Shown in pieces: positions 21,881 through 33,720 of a DNA stretch of 64,000 nt; positions within the stretch are counted from its first letter, which is position 1, and every line of letters begins with the position of its first letter. The position numbers and the translations under genes were made by a program. The DNA is from Siphonodentalium dalli (taxonomy: Eukaryota; Mollusca; Scaphopoda; Gadilida; Siphonodentaliidae). The notes beneath the pieces were generated by a model that was not told the DNA's origin, ran no database searches, and was given only the letters and a program-made list of their open reading frames with translations. The stretch is taken from the NCBI GenBank assembly GCA_032622095.1, contig CP136063.1, forward strand, positions 147,053,379-147,117,378. The letters run 5' to 3'.

Positions 21881-22376
21881 TTTTTGTTCTTGTTAACAAG
21901 TGAAAAAATTAGAGTAGACCTTAAGGAAGAAAATTAGTGGGTTGAAGTTAAGTCCTGTGGGGGGGGGGGGGGGGGGTGCAGAGGTCGCCCGAATATCCCC
22001 TGGACTACACCGGGCTGTTCATGGTTGTTCGGCCCGGGTGAGAAAATTTTGAAAACTATACAAGAAAATCGCGAATCCTAGCATCTAGACTGGCATCAAC
22101 TGAAGCGTTCCTATTGTGTTGGAAATTTCAATTGGGGGAGGGTCCGGGAGAGGTACGTGAGAATTTGTTTGGGATTTACAGCTGGGAGTTATACCGTTAA
22201 AATCTCGAGATTAACGGGGTCTTTACGTGGTGTTATATGATGCTGACAAGTTCATTTAATGACAAAATTACGATTAGCCAATTCGGCTGGTTAAACAACA
22301 CATGTTGTGGCCCACGTCCGGCCTCCGGCCCATCGGGAATTTTCCCGGTCTCCCAATCGGCCAGTCCGCCTAGAGT

Positions 22377-22585
22377 TCATGTTGGCTTGTGGGTAATTTG
22401 GTGACGTTTTTGTAGGTGTGAATCCATATTTCGTTGAGAAGTTTGCAAACTCCCGTGATGCATAACATGGCCCATCATCGCTAATTACTGTCTCAGGTAT
22501 CCCATGTCTCGCGAATATTGATTTCATATTGTGTAATGATGGTTGCTGATTTTTTTTTGGATTTTTTTTACTGTCTGATCATTTA
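22377..22585 (-). pseudogene. Gypsy-type retrotransposon integrase, catalytic core fragment
   Basis: Minus strand, from about 22527. 'SIFARHGIPETVISDDGPCY', 'SREFANFSTKYGF' and 'TSPNYPQAN' are the usual Gypsy integrase core motifs, including the second catalytic aspartate in 'SDDGP'. The fragment ends at the 4.5 kb insertion just before the third catalytic residue, and its upstream side is cut by a TTAA MITE at 22586. Nothing of gag, protease or reverse transcriptase remains between here and the presumed 5' LTR. Confidence 0.85.
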
Positions 22586-23063
22586 TTAAAGGTACTCAAC
22601 CCGTAAAGAGGGTCCCCATCTCAACAGATTCCAACAACAACAATCCGATCAGAGGGTCCTATATTACTATTTCTTTGGCTTTGGGGGTAAAAAATATTTG
22701 ATTCGAGTCGAGGAACCCATCAAACAAAGCTCAGAGTTATTAGATATTAATTTTTCAAATTTGTTATGTTCTCGAGATCAGTACTAATAACTGCCGTAAT
22801 CTGCTCTGGATGTGTACTCCAAATCTATTCAAACAGACAAGGATGAATAACTCTAAAATCAAGTGGTAATTTTAACGCAATTTTGACTGAGTTCTGGGCC
22901 AGATAGTATTCCCGATAATGAAAAATAATAGATTTCTAAAATCGATATCTAACAAATCTGAGCTTTGATGGGTGACTTCCTCGACTCGAATCAAATATTT
23001 TTGACCATTGAAGCCATTGAAATAGTAATTGAGAGGAGTTTTATCGGGTTGAGTACCTTTTAA
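22586..23063. mobile_element. TTAA-flanked foldback MITE, copy 3
   Basis: TTAA at 22586-22589 and 23060-23063; ends AGGTACTCAACCCG and AAGGTACTCAACCCGA. Diverged from the two copies in the Helitron array (TCAACCC for TCAATCC, shorter poly-G run), so it is an independent insertion, here beside the Gypsy pol remnant. Confidence 0.88.
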
Positions 23064-23079
23064 GTATGTCCCTATAGCC

Positions 23080-23700
23080 GCGCGCGATAATCGTTTTATA
23101 AGCTCAGAGTTATGTTAGTGCGCATGCGTCATGCATATACGAAACGCGGGAAAGTTAGTGATTAGTCTCAGATGTCTACGAATACAACAGGAGAGACGCT
23201 GACAAAATAAGGAAGTTATATTTATTTCAACCTTGAATGAGACAAGCGATAAAGTTTGAAGCGTGGATACCCACTTTAATTTTTGAAAGGAACATTTATA
23301 AACAATACGATAATAACGATATATTAAGTTACCTGTGATTGTGTTCCATTCAATTAAAATGCTTCATGTTATGAACGTCAAGGAGTGACAAGAAGAGCGT
23401 CACGTAGTGATGAGTGTAATTTCGCGCTCTGTGTGTATAATGTTTCGCGGATTCTTGGTATACATGGGCCATTGGCGTTTTATTTATAGAAATGGGAATT
23501 TTTTGGACGGAGTAAAGGTCGAAGTGTGACCTGGAGGCCGAGTCAGGTAAAAGGTGTAGTTGGGAATTCTGGTGAGATGCACGAGAAACCCTTCAGTGAC
23601 AAGCCGTATATAGTTGTAATAATTTGAAGGATTAGTTGTTTTAATGGAATTATGAGTTGGTCATTCGTGTCTGACATTGGTTTTCTTGTTATATATGTTG
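23080..23700 (-). repeat. Probable 5' LTR of the Gypsy-type element (diverged)
   Basis: Ordered similarity to 16690-17245 (see that entry), strongest from 23520 to 23690. It lies upstream (minus strand) of the integrase fragment as expected, but gag and most of pol are deleted. 23700-24700 holds no supportable gene. Confidence 0.5.
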
Positions 23701-24708
23701 GTCCATTAAGGTAGCAATGACAACAAATACATATATGCTCTTTCATTATACTAATGTATCTAGTCTCTTTGATCAACTAGAATTACGTGACGACATCCTG
23801 GGTTTAATTTCTTTGAAACTGTTTGTTTTTTCTCTTGGACCAGCTGCATGGACGCTATAATTGGTTGACATCTAAAAATGGCGTTCATCAGAGTAACATT
23901 TATGATCATACACACACCAGTCTTATTTTGAATTGAACTATTATATTTGGATACTAAGTGCATTGGGGCAACATCTTATTTATGCAGCAACATAAAACCT
24001 AAATCACAACATATTAGCCAAAATATGTTTTCTTGGTGATGATATTTTACAGACTTCTATTTTTGCACCTTTGGTTAACTCCCGCTGTGAGTGCCTTGTG
24101 TCCCTTTGGTCCAGTGCTGTCATGGATATATAATCGAATGAAATATATAGGTTTTTCATACAGTATACAGTGTCATGGAGATAATCGAATGGATATATAA
24201 TATAGGTTATTCAGAACACACAAAGTATGGACTCACCTAGCTGGTATTTAACACTTTGACCACAACCTATAATATAGCTTTTCTCCTTATGTATGTGTGA
24301 CCATTCCTTTGTGGTCTCAGCCCGCATGAACAGACTCACAGTGGCAGGAGCTCATCACATTCTTCCAGATGAAATGTGCTCGCATGACTGTCAATACAAG
24401 CTAACGAAAGAAATAAAATACGTTTCAATTCAGCAAAGCCATCGAAGCATACATGTAACATATGCACCAATCAGAACGAATGATAATATATCAGCACGGG
24501 CGGGAGTCGTGAACAAATATTTTCCCATTATTAGAACGATTTCGCCACGAGCCATGCGTGAGAGGAGACAATCAAACGAATTAATCCATTGGGCGCGACA
24601 GCACGATCAAGGCGGGGATGCATGCATGTTCCAGTGTTCCATTTGTTTTGAGTTGAGAGCGGCGTGCAAAGTACTCTTCGTCTTGCACGACAACGTGCAG
24701 CAACTGCT

Positions 24709-27586
24709 AATACCACCCTATGTGTGCCGAACGGTGTATTGCTGTGGGTCGGTGTAGAGCTGTTAACCGCGGGAATTCCCGTACGAGGGGTAGATTGGAA
24801 AACGTGGTTTGTCAAAGCACAGAGTGAAATTTTCTTTAACTGTTTTTTGCTTTAATCATTGAACAAAGGACCCATGCAACAAACAGTAAGTATGATTGCC
24901 TAGTTAATAATATCGCCTAATCGCGTCCCTTCAATACTTTTATCACAGCTTTTGCCTCGAAAAAGGTAAAATTCCTGTTTAAATCTCCATAACTTTTGCA
25001 AACCAAGACCTTTACTTCGGGAAACCAATTGAAATTATAGGCAAATATATTGAGAATCGATTTGGGTGCGTAAACCCAACCATCAAAGCTATATTTCTTG
25101 GTGAAAATTTAGTTTGACGGAGGGCACTACCGAGAAACAATGGCACGAATATAGCACGAGAAGAACATCTGATAGTTACGGTTTTACCGCAAATGTCCGG
25201 GAAATAGCAAATTATTGACATTCCAGTTTCATTGAGATTTTAATGGAATTTGAACTAAATGCAGCTGTTATTCGATGATCTGTTGGAATATGCAATTGAT
25301 CTAATATTGATATGGCATGTCTGTAATAACCTACAACATTGTATTTATTACCTATCTAGTATATATGTGTGATTTATACAGATTTCCCAGTTAATTATCA
25401 GGTAGACCTATATATGTATATTGTCACTGCCGAATTTGACGTAATTTCCCCTTTGACGTTTAATTTCTTTTTGTGAAATTTCGTGCATAAATTGTCTTTT
25501 AAAAGTTGTTCCCAACAATTTAAACCACACACCAAGCTGCCAAATTTCTAGCTGGTATTTGTAATAAACAGAATAATCAACAGGCTGCGATGATTACGTG
25601 ATATAACGCACTCAGGAGCTGTACTAACTTGTAAACTCCTTCATTCGGGTTTCTGTCAGGTCCATCCACCTTGTGACGTATATCACGCAATCATTGAATA
25701 CAGTTGATTGATCTCAATATAAGTAAGTGGCATAGTATTCATTCACATGGTGATTGCTCTCATCGTTTCGGGGATGGTGCAGGCGTTTAAATGTTTTCAC
25801 TGTGGATCAAAGTGGACGAACCTGAGTGATATTGTAGATCACAAATTCACAATGTCACAGATCACGGACAATGTGAGTTGCGCTATTTGGAAAAGTTTTT
25901 GGACAATGCAACAGGGACAGAGAATTACGCGCTGAAATATCATCGTGGTGTCATTCCAACAGACCTAGTCTCAGAGGGGAGAACGGTCGATGTTAAGGAC
26001 GAGTCAATATTCATTGTCAATGTGAAATCGAAAGTAAAATAACTCAACACACCTGTCAAGCGAAAACTAAACTATGAATCAGAACTAGTTGATGGACAAG
26101 AAGACAGTTCAATGGATGATACCAGTGGCAGTAGTATCCCAATAGACGAAACGGAATTTGAAGTTGATATTGAGGAACTAACATGCTGCCAAAAGTGCTA
26201 CAACAGTTAGAAGGTGAGGGGCATGTCGATCTGTATATGGAGATGAATCGACTGATCGCCCATGGCTCACTTCCCTTAGACAATATATGTTATTTGTTAT
26301 TCCCGGACTTAGTCCGGTTATTTTCTTTGCCAACTACATCGATGATGCGATTTCCAAGAGAAACCAAAACGTTCTGGTTAGCTGGATATCGGCTATTTAG
26401 AGGAAAATTTCTTCGTTTCATACGGGGTCCTCAACACATTGGCGACATGACTCAAGGATTAACAGAGAAAAACTACTATGACCCTCTAACAGCTAAGCTG
26501 AATGTTGCCGTACCTAATAGACTCAACCTTATGACAAAGGACCAAGAATCTAAAAAAGACCAAGAATCTAAGGGTTATCTTCCTGGTATTCGCCAAGACG
26601 TTATCCAGCAAGTCACACATGTGTTTGGAAAAAAAATATTTAAGATATCAGTCGACGGAAAAAAGATATGCAGAGGAAAAGTCAAAGTTCTTGGTGATGT
26701 TGATTGTTGGGGAAGAGAGACCGAGCCAACTCTGGAAGACAGACGGAAAACACTGGAGAAGGACAAAGAAGCAGTATCAAGATGTTTGGAAATTATAGAA
26801 GATTGTGAGGCCTGTGGAATCGATGACTTGGAGTCAGTCTTATCTTCTGCATCTTCGGAATTAGTCGAGATAATACAACACATCATCACAAGACTCGTTG
26901 AGACCAACATAATTCTAAAAGCTAATGCAACTATGGCTAAGTCATAATAAAACGATATTTGTACCTGACGTAAATGTTTATACGATATGTTTAGTCATGA
27001 TCAATCAGTCCCAAATATGTTCGAAGAATGTCCTGAGAATAACACCGCCTAAACCTGTTAAAATACCAGCATATATGAAGGTTTAATTTCAGCTATCATC
27101 CGGTCTTTGACAGCTTTTTCCCGATCATACCATGTTTTCTCATTGCTATATTCGTGCCATTTTTTCTCGGTAGTGCCCTCCGTCAAACTAAATTTTCACC
27201 AAGAAATATAGCTTTGATGGTTGGGTTTACGCACCCAAATCGATTCCCAATATATTTGCCTATAATTTCAATTGGTTTCCCGAAGTAAAGGTCTTGGTTT
27301 GCAAAAGTTATGGAGATTTAAACAGGAATTTTACCTTTTTCGAGGCAAAAGCTGTGATAAAAGTATTGAAGGGACGCGATTAGGCGATATTATTAACTAG
27401 GCAATCATACTTACTGTTTGTTGGGTCCTTTGTCCGATGATTAAAGCAAAAAACAGTTAAGAAAAATTCATTCTGTGCTTTGACAAACCACGTTTTCCAA
27501 TCTACCCCTCGTGCGGGAATTCCCGCGGTTAACAGCTCTACACCGACCCACAGCAATACACCGATCGGCACACATAGGGTGAATAC
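24709..27586. mobile_element. DNA transposon with ~455 bp terminal inverted repeats and 5 bp target duplication
   Basis: The element runs 24714-27581, starting CACCCTATGTGTGCCGA and ending with its reverse complement (TCGGCACACATAGGGTG). It is flanked by AATAC at 24709-24713 and 27582-27586. The terminal inverted repeats match over roughly 455 bp (to about 25170 and 27125) with few mismatches. A CAC start and 5 bp duplication recall Transib-type termini, but the internal gene shows no recognised transposase core, so the superfamily stays open. Internal gene remnant: 25747-26947. Confidence 0.85.
25747..26947 (+). pseudogene. Unrecognised transposon gene, frameshifted
   Basis: Plus strand within the long-TIR element. 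It begins 'MVIALIVSGMVQAFKCFHCG', with a CxxC pair and a following 'DIVDH' that may be a zinc-finger-like module. A frame change near 25845 leads to 'CELRYLEKFLDNATGTENYA' and 'VIPTDLVSEGR' (about 25868-25980), a stop at 26039-26041, an acidic linker, and then the longest frame, 26183-26947 (254 residues). That frame holds 'YRLFRGKFLRFIRGP', 'KLNVAVPNRLNL', 'FKISVDGKKICRGK', 'GDVDCWGRETEPTLEDRRKT' and a C-terminal coiled-coil-like stretch. The 'DGKK...GDVDxWG...PTL' pattern looks conserved, but I cannot name the family. At least one frameshift and one stop break it. Confidence 0.65.
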
Positions 27587-28758
27587 ACACACCAAAATAG
27601 GTAAGTACACCCGACATACCGCACTGTATATATCTCAAGAAAACAGCATTTATTCAAATGAAAAAACAAAAACGACCAAACATATACAAAACTAACGACT
27701 GTGATAAACACGGTGACATCGTGTATATAAGAAGGAGTGCCAAGCAGAAATTAATAGAAAAAAAGTCATACTTGGAAACTGCCTAAAAGAATCTTCGCTC
27801 TGGTGGAAGACTCTACAGTCAGACTCGGAAGAGAAAAAAAGTATATTATACCAGCCTGTACCAGCATTGAAATATGAGAATTCTGTTACAGCAGATAACG
27901 CGTCGAAGGCTGAGATTTTTTAACTGTAATTTCTCTGAAATATCATCTCCTCCCAATGAAGACAGGATTGACTTACTGCCCTTTTCTTATAAAACATAAT
28001 TCAGACTCGACTCATATATTTCTTCATATATTTCTTTGCGCATAACAACTATAAGTCATTAACTGCATATTTACAGGACATTGGCACAGGAAATTGACCC
28101 ACCCCAATAATACTTTATCTTATATAGGATTGATCCCACCCCAAAATATTTACGGATCAGGGGACGTAGATTTCCAAGAAATTAGGCAAAGAAATCATCC
28201 TCTAAAACCGGATTTAAGTTTCACCTGAGTGTTCCTACCTTTCATACGTGCAAGAAAAAGATCATAGCTGGTAATTTTGAGACTCAAAAATATGCATTTG
28301 TGTCAAAATTATGACGGTCAAATTTCATGTTTACATATATTCTCCACCAAGTCATGCCCATTAAAATCACCACAAAACACCCACAGCAAATTCAAACTCC
28401 AATGTCAAGGAATACACGTGGATAATTGGAGATTACTCCCAGTCGGTGTGTGGATATAGCCCACACCACTGAACGGGATAAGCTGCCACTGACCTTGTCC
28501 AATCACCCAAGCAATAGTGCTTGCAGCATTGTGACACAAATTACGGTGACAACCTGAGTCGCATGTTCCCATGATTATGTTGGGATTAAGTATTATTTAG
28601 GGGGGGGGGGGGTGTCAATTATTTTTCTGGGTACCCATGGACATCGGTTCGTCATTTCACGGAACATTGATCGATCTGTAAAAGGACTAAAAAATCTCAC
28701 ATATCCGACTGTTGTAAGTGCCGTGATTTTACAGGACTTTGCATATATAGTTCTTGCA

Positions 28759-29523
28759 GTGATCAGGTCAGGCACATCCTGAATTCCACTATTATAGTAG
28801 TATTCCACTATTATAGTGGTATATGCCCATTACCGTTTTGTTAATTTGATAAAAGAGGGATAATCCAAAATCATATTTCACACAAATATTATTCAAAATC
28901 AGTGTCGGCATCATACATATATTTTGTCCAGGAGAATGATTAACCATGATGGCACACGAGAACAAACTCTCAATTAGCATGCAATTAGTTGAAATGTTGT
29001 TATGAAGGAGCGATTGAGTCATCATGTTATTGTCATTTAGATAGACATATATCAGTAATATTATGATATTATTGAATAACAAAGCTAGCTGGCTCAAAAG
29101 ATTTCACAACGAATTTTGTCGGAAGACTGTTCATTCGCTGCGATATTGTTAAGAGTGACATTTGGCCACAGGGGCCTGTAACGCGCTCCGCTGTCCGCCC
29201 CCCTTTTGCACTGCCCATATACGCCGGTCTATATACGCGCCTTCTTCGCGTTAATGGAACATTATATAGACTATATAATGATCCATTAACGCGAAGAAGG
29301 CGCGTATATAGAGGCGGCGTATATGGGCAGTGCAAGGGGGGGGGGGGCGGACAGCGGAGCGCGTTAACTACAAGCCCCTGTGCATTTGGCTGTGCACTGG
29401 CATGCGCCGTCTTCAATTCCCGACGCAAATATAGGAAATATGAATATGTTATAGTCATATACACACTATAAAAGTGGAATACCACTATAATAGTGGAATT
29501 CAGGATGTGCCTGACCTGGTGAT
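28759..29523. mobile_element. 755 bp MITE with 5 bp target duplication GTGAT
   Basis: The element 28764-29518 begins CAGGTCAGGCACATCCTG and ends with the reverse complement. The inverted repeats extend ~50 bp through AATTCCACTATTATAGT. GTGAT at 28759-28763 and 29519-29523 is the target duplication. A second, palindromic MITE is nested inside (29167-29382). No coding sequence. Confidence 0.88.
29159..29390. mobile_element. 216 bp palindromic MITE, hAT-like 8 bp target duplication
   Basis: CATTTGGC at 29159-29166 and 29383-29390 flanks 29167-29382. The element starts CACAGGGGCCTGTAACGCG, ends CGCGTTAACTACAAGCCCCTGTG, and is nearly a perfect palindrome throughout, centred near 29270 (ATTATATAGACTATATAAT). 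An 8 bp duplication with CAGGGG-type ends fits a hAT-derived MITE. The relative at 9749-9896 is more diverged. Confidence 0.88.
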
Positions 29524-29689
29524 TGTTTTTACAACAACATATCATTTATTTACCATACCTGCATGTGCATTTTAAAAAACGTCAATTGAAGAAAAATGGC
29601 GATCAAACCACGTGACCAAGTCATGTGCGACATATTTACGGAACTATCAGATATGAATTTGCGAAACTAGTATACAAAAGAAAACCATA

Positions 29690-29850
29690 GTCAGAAATGG
29701 TAACGCCCTCAATATCATATTATTAGACATATATAAATTATGATATAATATATATTCATTTCATGAATGCATCACCTCAGAATTCTAAAACTAATCCTTC
29801 AAATTATTACAACAACTGCCTCAAAATATTATCACTGCAGGTTTCTCATT
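29690..29850 (+). repeat. LTR fragment related to the Gypsy LTRs
   Basis: 'ACTAATCCTTCAAATTATTA' and 'CTGCAGGTTTCTCAT' match the reverse complement of 23585-23645 in order. Short and isolated. It is followed at 29851 by TTAAAGGTACTGAATCCG, a one-ended relative of the TTAA MITE terminus. Confidence 0.5.
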
Positions 29851-30837
29851 AAAGGTACTGAATCCGATTCGATAGTCCCATATCACCAGATTCCAACAAC
29901 AATTTTTTTGAAATGACGCTTCAGTTATCAGAATCGATTAATTTCCAAAAATAATGATAACCACAGTCAACCATAATATAAAATCTAATAATCTGATTAA
30001 ATACACACCCAATACGACCTTTAACTGAAACATACTTCACCAGCAATGTTAGCTGTTATATTATGCATTATGTTCCTGCAATTAAATCTTCAAGAGTACC
30101 CCAGTCTTTGTTCACAAATAAATATTGAGAGCAATTAATGCAGTAATTAAAGTTACATATATTGCAATAATGAGACATCCGCGAATACATATATCCTGCA
30201 AAATGTCTAACCGGTACGCAATATAGCTAGTACATATTTAATGTTTCCTAAAATAACTTGCATCGCATGAAATCACAAAAGCATTGTTCTGCGAGATATC
30301 CCCATCACTCCATTGACACGGCCAGATCAGCATAGCAGTAAACACCCATAGGGCGTAATAAATATTGTATATTTTTTTTAAAATGAACGATGATCTGGGA
30401 AATAAAGGTCCCAATTAGGTCCGCAGACTCATAAACACTGACCAATGGTCTGTTAAATGGTTCCCTCTATTTACAGCATTGTTGTCATGAGCAATACGAG
30501 GCTTTTTGCCAGCAATATCTCTATATCTTTTGATTGAAGATCCCACATTAGCCGCATAAATTATTAACGACATCAGGTTGATTTTCGAGTGGTTGCAAAA
30601 ATGTCAAGTTAAATTCAATTGGGTCCAAATAATCACTTCTCATATACTGGAAAACCTGCACATGTTAGACGAGTTTATCAGCCATTGAAAGAACTGTTAA
30701 GATTAGCTGTAAGCGTGCAGATTTCCTCAACCACTAAAACTGGCAATGTCGTGATATGGCATTAGTTGCTGAAGCGACATTAAATCCCAATCAATCATGT
30801 CCTGGAAAACTAATGCAATCGACCACCACATCGTCAG

Positions 30838-31017
30838 ATGTCTTTACAAAATATTGAAGAAATTGAAACACATATTAAGCATCTTGGGTTAACTCTTAAT
30901 GGGGATGGTACTTGGCAAGTTGCCATGCACAATCGTAATTATATCGTAACTGATATTGAAAATCGAGCTGCAAGCCGACTGTATTTACTGAAACGACCCG
31001 ATTATCTTTGTACTTGA
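30838..31017 (+). other. Small 59-codon open frame, unrecognised
   Basis: ATG to TGA with ordinary amino-acid composition ('LNGDGTWQVAMHNRNYIV'), just left of the Helitron at 31063. There is no upstream in-frame continuation and no recognised family. It could be a decayed exon or transposon remnant. 29900-30830 holds no other signal. Confidence 0.15.
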
Positions 31018-31062
31018 TGTCGGATCCCCTCCAGACAACTATTATTCATACATATACATCAT

Positions 31063-32879
31063 CTATACTAATAAAACTAAATTTTGTTTGTCCGACAAAA
31101 CAGCGGACCCCTTGGAGCTGAATTAACATTTATACACAGGGGTCAATTGACCTGGGAGTGTCATGGGATAGGTGCCGTTAAGTTGGCATTAACATCAGAT
31201 GTCTTAAAAAGGTAAAACTACAATTTATATAATCGTGAGCCACTTTGGTTCGTTTGACCTTGACCTGCTAATGTTTTGAGTTTCGAGAAAACTGGTTCTC
31301 TTATCAGAATGTACTTTTGGTTTCTATATATATATATATCTAATTTTATTATTTATTTATTATCTAAAAGGAAATTGTACACAGGAGTCAATTGACCCGG
31401 GGAGTGTCATAAGATATGATAGGTAATACTAATTAATCATATACCAAAGATGGTTGGACCCTGGGAATTTGTATACACAGGAAGTTTCATGGGATAGGTG
31501 CCATTGATGTCAGATAACTTAATGAGGCACCAATAATTAGCATTTATCAACTTAAAATATAGAGGTAACTTGATCCGGAGTGTGTCATTCAATATGTGAT
31601 GTTTAACTTGGCTTACTTGGGTGACAAATAATTAATTTAAATGACTTGAATGGCACTAATAATTTACTCATTATTACCTGAGCAATGCCGGGTACCCATC
31701 TAATATATTATATTGTACATATTAAATTATATGGATTAATGTTTACATCAAGAAACATGAGGCCGATTGTCAAAAAAATTGTACGTGTATAATCAGTATA
31801 ATAAAACTGAAGAACTGAGATAACGTTCATCTGCTGAGTGCTTGTTGAATTATAATGGTTTCTATGGAGGAATAGTGCTCAGTTCAAAGGTCACACACTA
31901 CATGTATACTGGGCCCCTGTGAAGCTTCAAGATTTGATTCGCGAATTAGGCTGCCGATTTGATTCAATAATAGAATTTAATGAAAGTGTCAATGACACTG
32001 TAGCTCAACTTAGGTAGGGGAATAATTTAATGGTTGACAGTAAATGGAGGAATTAGGAAAGGTGCTAATTGAAATGTCTAAGTAAGACAAGATTTTTTTG
32101 GCTGAGTGACCCCCAAAATGACTCGTTCCCATCTACATGTCAATATCAACATTCATGACAAGTTTCATAATGATCGGATCAGGGATGTGGTCTGTAAGGT
32201 GTGCCAAATGATTTAGTGATGCAAAGAGTAAATTATAAAACGCCTGGACCGATCGAGACCAAACTTCCTACCTAAGGGTAAAATCCCACGGGACGCGTCG
32301 TCTCGGCATTTTGGAGAAGCTCCCAGCACCCATTCTCCACTCTGTCACAAAAACGGCACTGTGGGGTTAATCGCGTTGATAGTTGAAGAGCGTTCGTATC
32401 AGCAGTGTCGTTGATTAAAGAGCGAATGCGTGTAGTGTGATTCTTACATCTGGGTCCACACGTGAGCATGACTGTATCCAGACATGAGCGTGTTGTGTGA
32501 TTCTTACGTACTTAGGGCTTCCTAGGAACGGGGGAGATTTTCATCGGGTCAGTTTTTCCGCCAGTGGTGATCTTAACCTTGAAACAGGTACCCACAAATG
32601 ATATATATGTGTGTGTCCTTTATAGACTCAAACCGATTGAGCTCAAACTTGCTACCTAGGGGTACTTTTGTACGGGAAGTGTCATGGACGGGTTAAATTG
32701 TGACCCCAACCTGACATTGACCTTCACAATGATCAATTCAAGGTCAAATCGGGTAAAACTGGCGGATTTCGACGAAATTTTACACCTAGGTGCAGCATAC
32801 GTGTCTCGGAAGCTGTTGCAATTGCTTTTTCGAACAAAGCCATGAGACGAACCACGCCAGTGGCGGGCTAACCTGCTAG
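31063..32879 (+). mobile_element. Complete non-autonomous Helitron
   Basis: 5' end TCTATACTAATAAAAC at 31063, preceded by host A (31062). 3' end CTAG at 32876-32879, followed by host T (32880). The 3' hairpin CGCCA-G-TGGCG lies ~12 bases before CTAG (GGGCTAACCTGCTAG). A|TC...CTAG|T with a subterminal hairpin is diagnostic for Helitrons. No Rep/helicase gene. Bases 32235-32870 match, inverted, the element at 1-575 of the array. A fragment of the 'GTCAATGACACTGTAGCTC' repeat sits inside at 31988. Confidence 0.85.
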
Positions 32880-33019
32880 TTCAATAAATAAAACAAGGTG
32901 ATTAGTTTTGATGTCGCTCAGCTTCAAATGGTGGGTTATTCAATTAAGGTTTTGCCAGTTGTTGGGACTGAATGTGCTCTGGCCTAAAAAAAAGTAGTGC
33001 AGTTTCTCTAAGAATTGTA

Positions 33020-33720
33020 TCTAAGAAATGTCGACTGCAGGGTGTCCGATGGATTTAAATGTGAAATCCAAGATGGCCACTGGCGGCCTTATTTTTTTAT
33101 GTCTCCCATCGAGTGGTCACCCGGAAGATCCATATGAAGTTTAGTGACAGATGAGGGATGTGGCCTGTAGGTGTGCTAAAGGATAAAGTTATGCAAAGAG
33201 TAAAATCCAAGATTGCCTCTGGCAAAGTTTTTTTTAATGAATTTCGGAAAATATTGATGGATTTCATCTAGAGGTCACCCCAAAGATCCATATGAAGTTT
33301 GGTGATTGCATGAGAGTAGCGGCCTGTATGGTCAGGGGTGGCACCCTCATTTCACCAACAGGGGGGGGGGGCATATGATCCCGTAAGCTGCAGGACTGAC
33401 CATTGCAGATTTCCCTGATGGGGGGGGGGTGGGGGGTAACCCTCCCTAACAGGGGGCTATAGCCCCTCCTCCCCTCCCCTGGTGACACCTCTGTGTGCCA
33501 AAGGAGTTAGTCGTATAAAGAAAACAAATCCAAGATGGCTGTTGGCATCATGTTAAATTCGGAAAAATTTGATGGCTCCCATCTAGTGGTCAGCCGAAAG
33601 ATCCATATTTAGTTTGGTGACGACTGATGAGGGATGTGGTCTGCCAAAGGATTGAGACTTGTCAAGTTGAGCTAAATACAATCACAATATCAACCAGACC
33701 ATATACCGATGGGTGCCGCC
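33020..33720 (+). repeat. Tandem ~155 bp repeats, 'AAATCCAAGATGGC' family
   Basis: About four monomers, each with 'AAATCCAAGATGGC', a 'CCCATCTAGTGGTCACCC' block, 'GATCCATATGAAGTTTGGTGA' and 'GATGAGGGATGTGGCCTGTA'. G-tracts of ten or more interrupt at 33361 and 33421. The same monomers form 38340-39260 and parts of 57820-58000 and 58590-58740. 33720-35030 holds no supportable gene. Confidence 0.7.

Larger units (their letters stand above)
17832..22376. mobile_element. 4.5 kb insertion splitting the Gypsy integrase; 10 bp direct repeats
   Basis: TCATGTTGGC occurs at 17822-17831 and 22377-22386; only one copy would be present in an intact integrase, and the reading frame lines up across it. The insert ends are imperfect inverted repeats sharing GCGGACTGG(G)CC followed by C/G-rich CCGG-containing sequence (17836 onwards; 22366 inward). 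An 8-10 bp duplication is compatible with hAT-like or similar superfamilies; the flank leaves the exact size open. The cargo is palindromic element 2. No recognisable transposase. Confidence 0.75.

Noticed and set aside
24293-24757. 154-codon plus-strand frame left of the long-TIR transposon
   Set aside because: It crosses the transposon boundary at 24714 and so cannot be one old gene; no motif or splice support.
24714-27581. Assignment to Transib/RAG-like transposons
   Set aside because: CAC ends and 5 bp duplication fit, but no RAG1/Transib-like core is visible in the gene remnant, so the superfamily was left open.
29069-29545. 158-codon minus-strand frame
   Set aside because: It runs through the palindromic MITE and both target duplications; Pro-rich part is the poly-C/G of the MITE.
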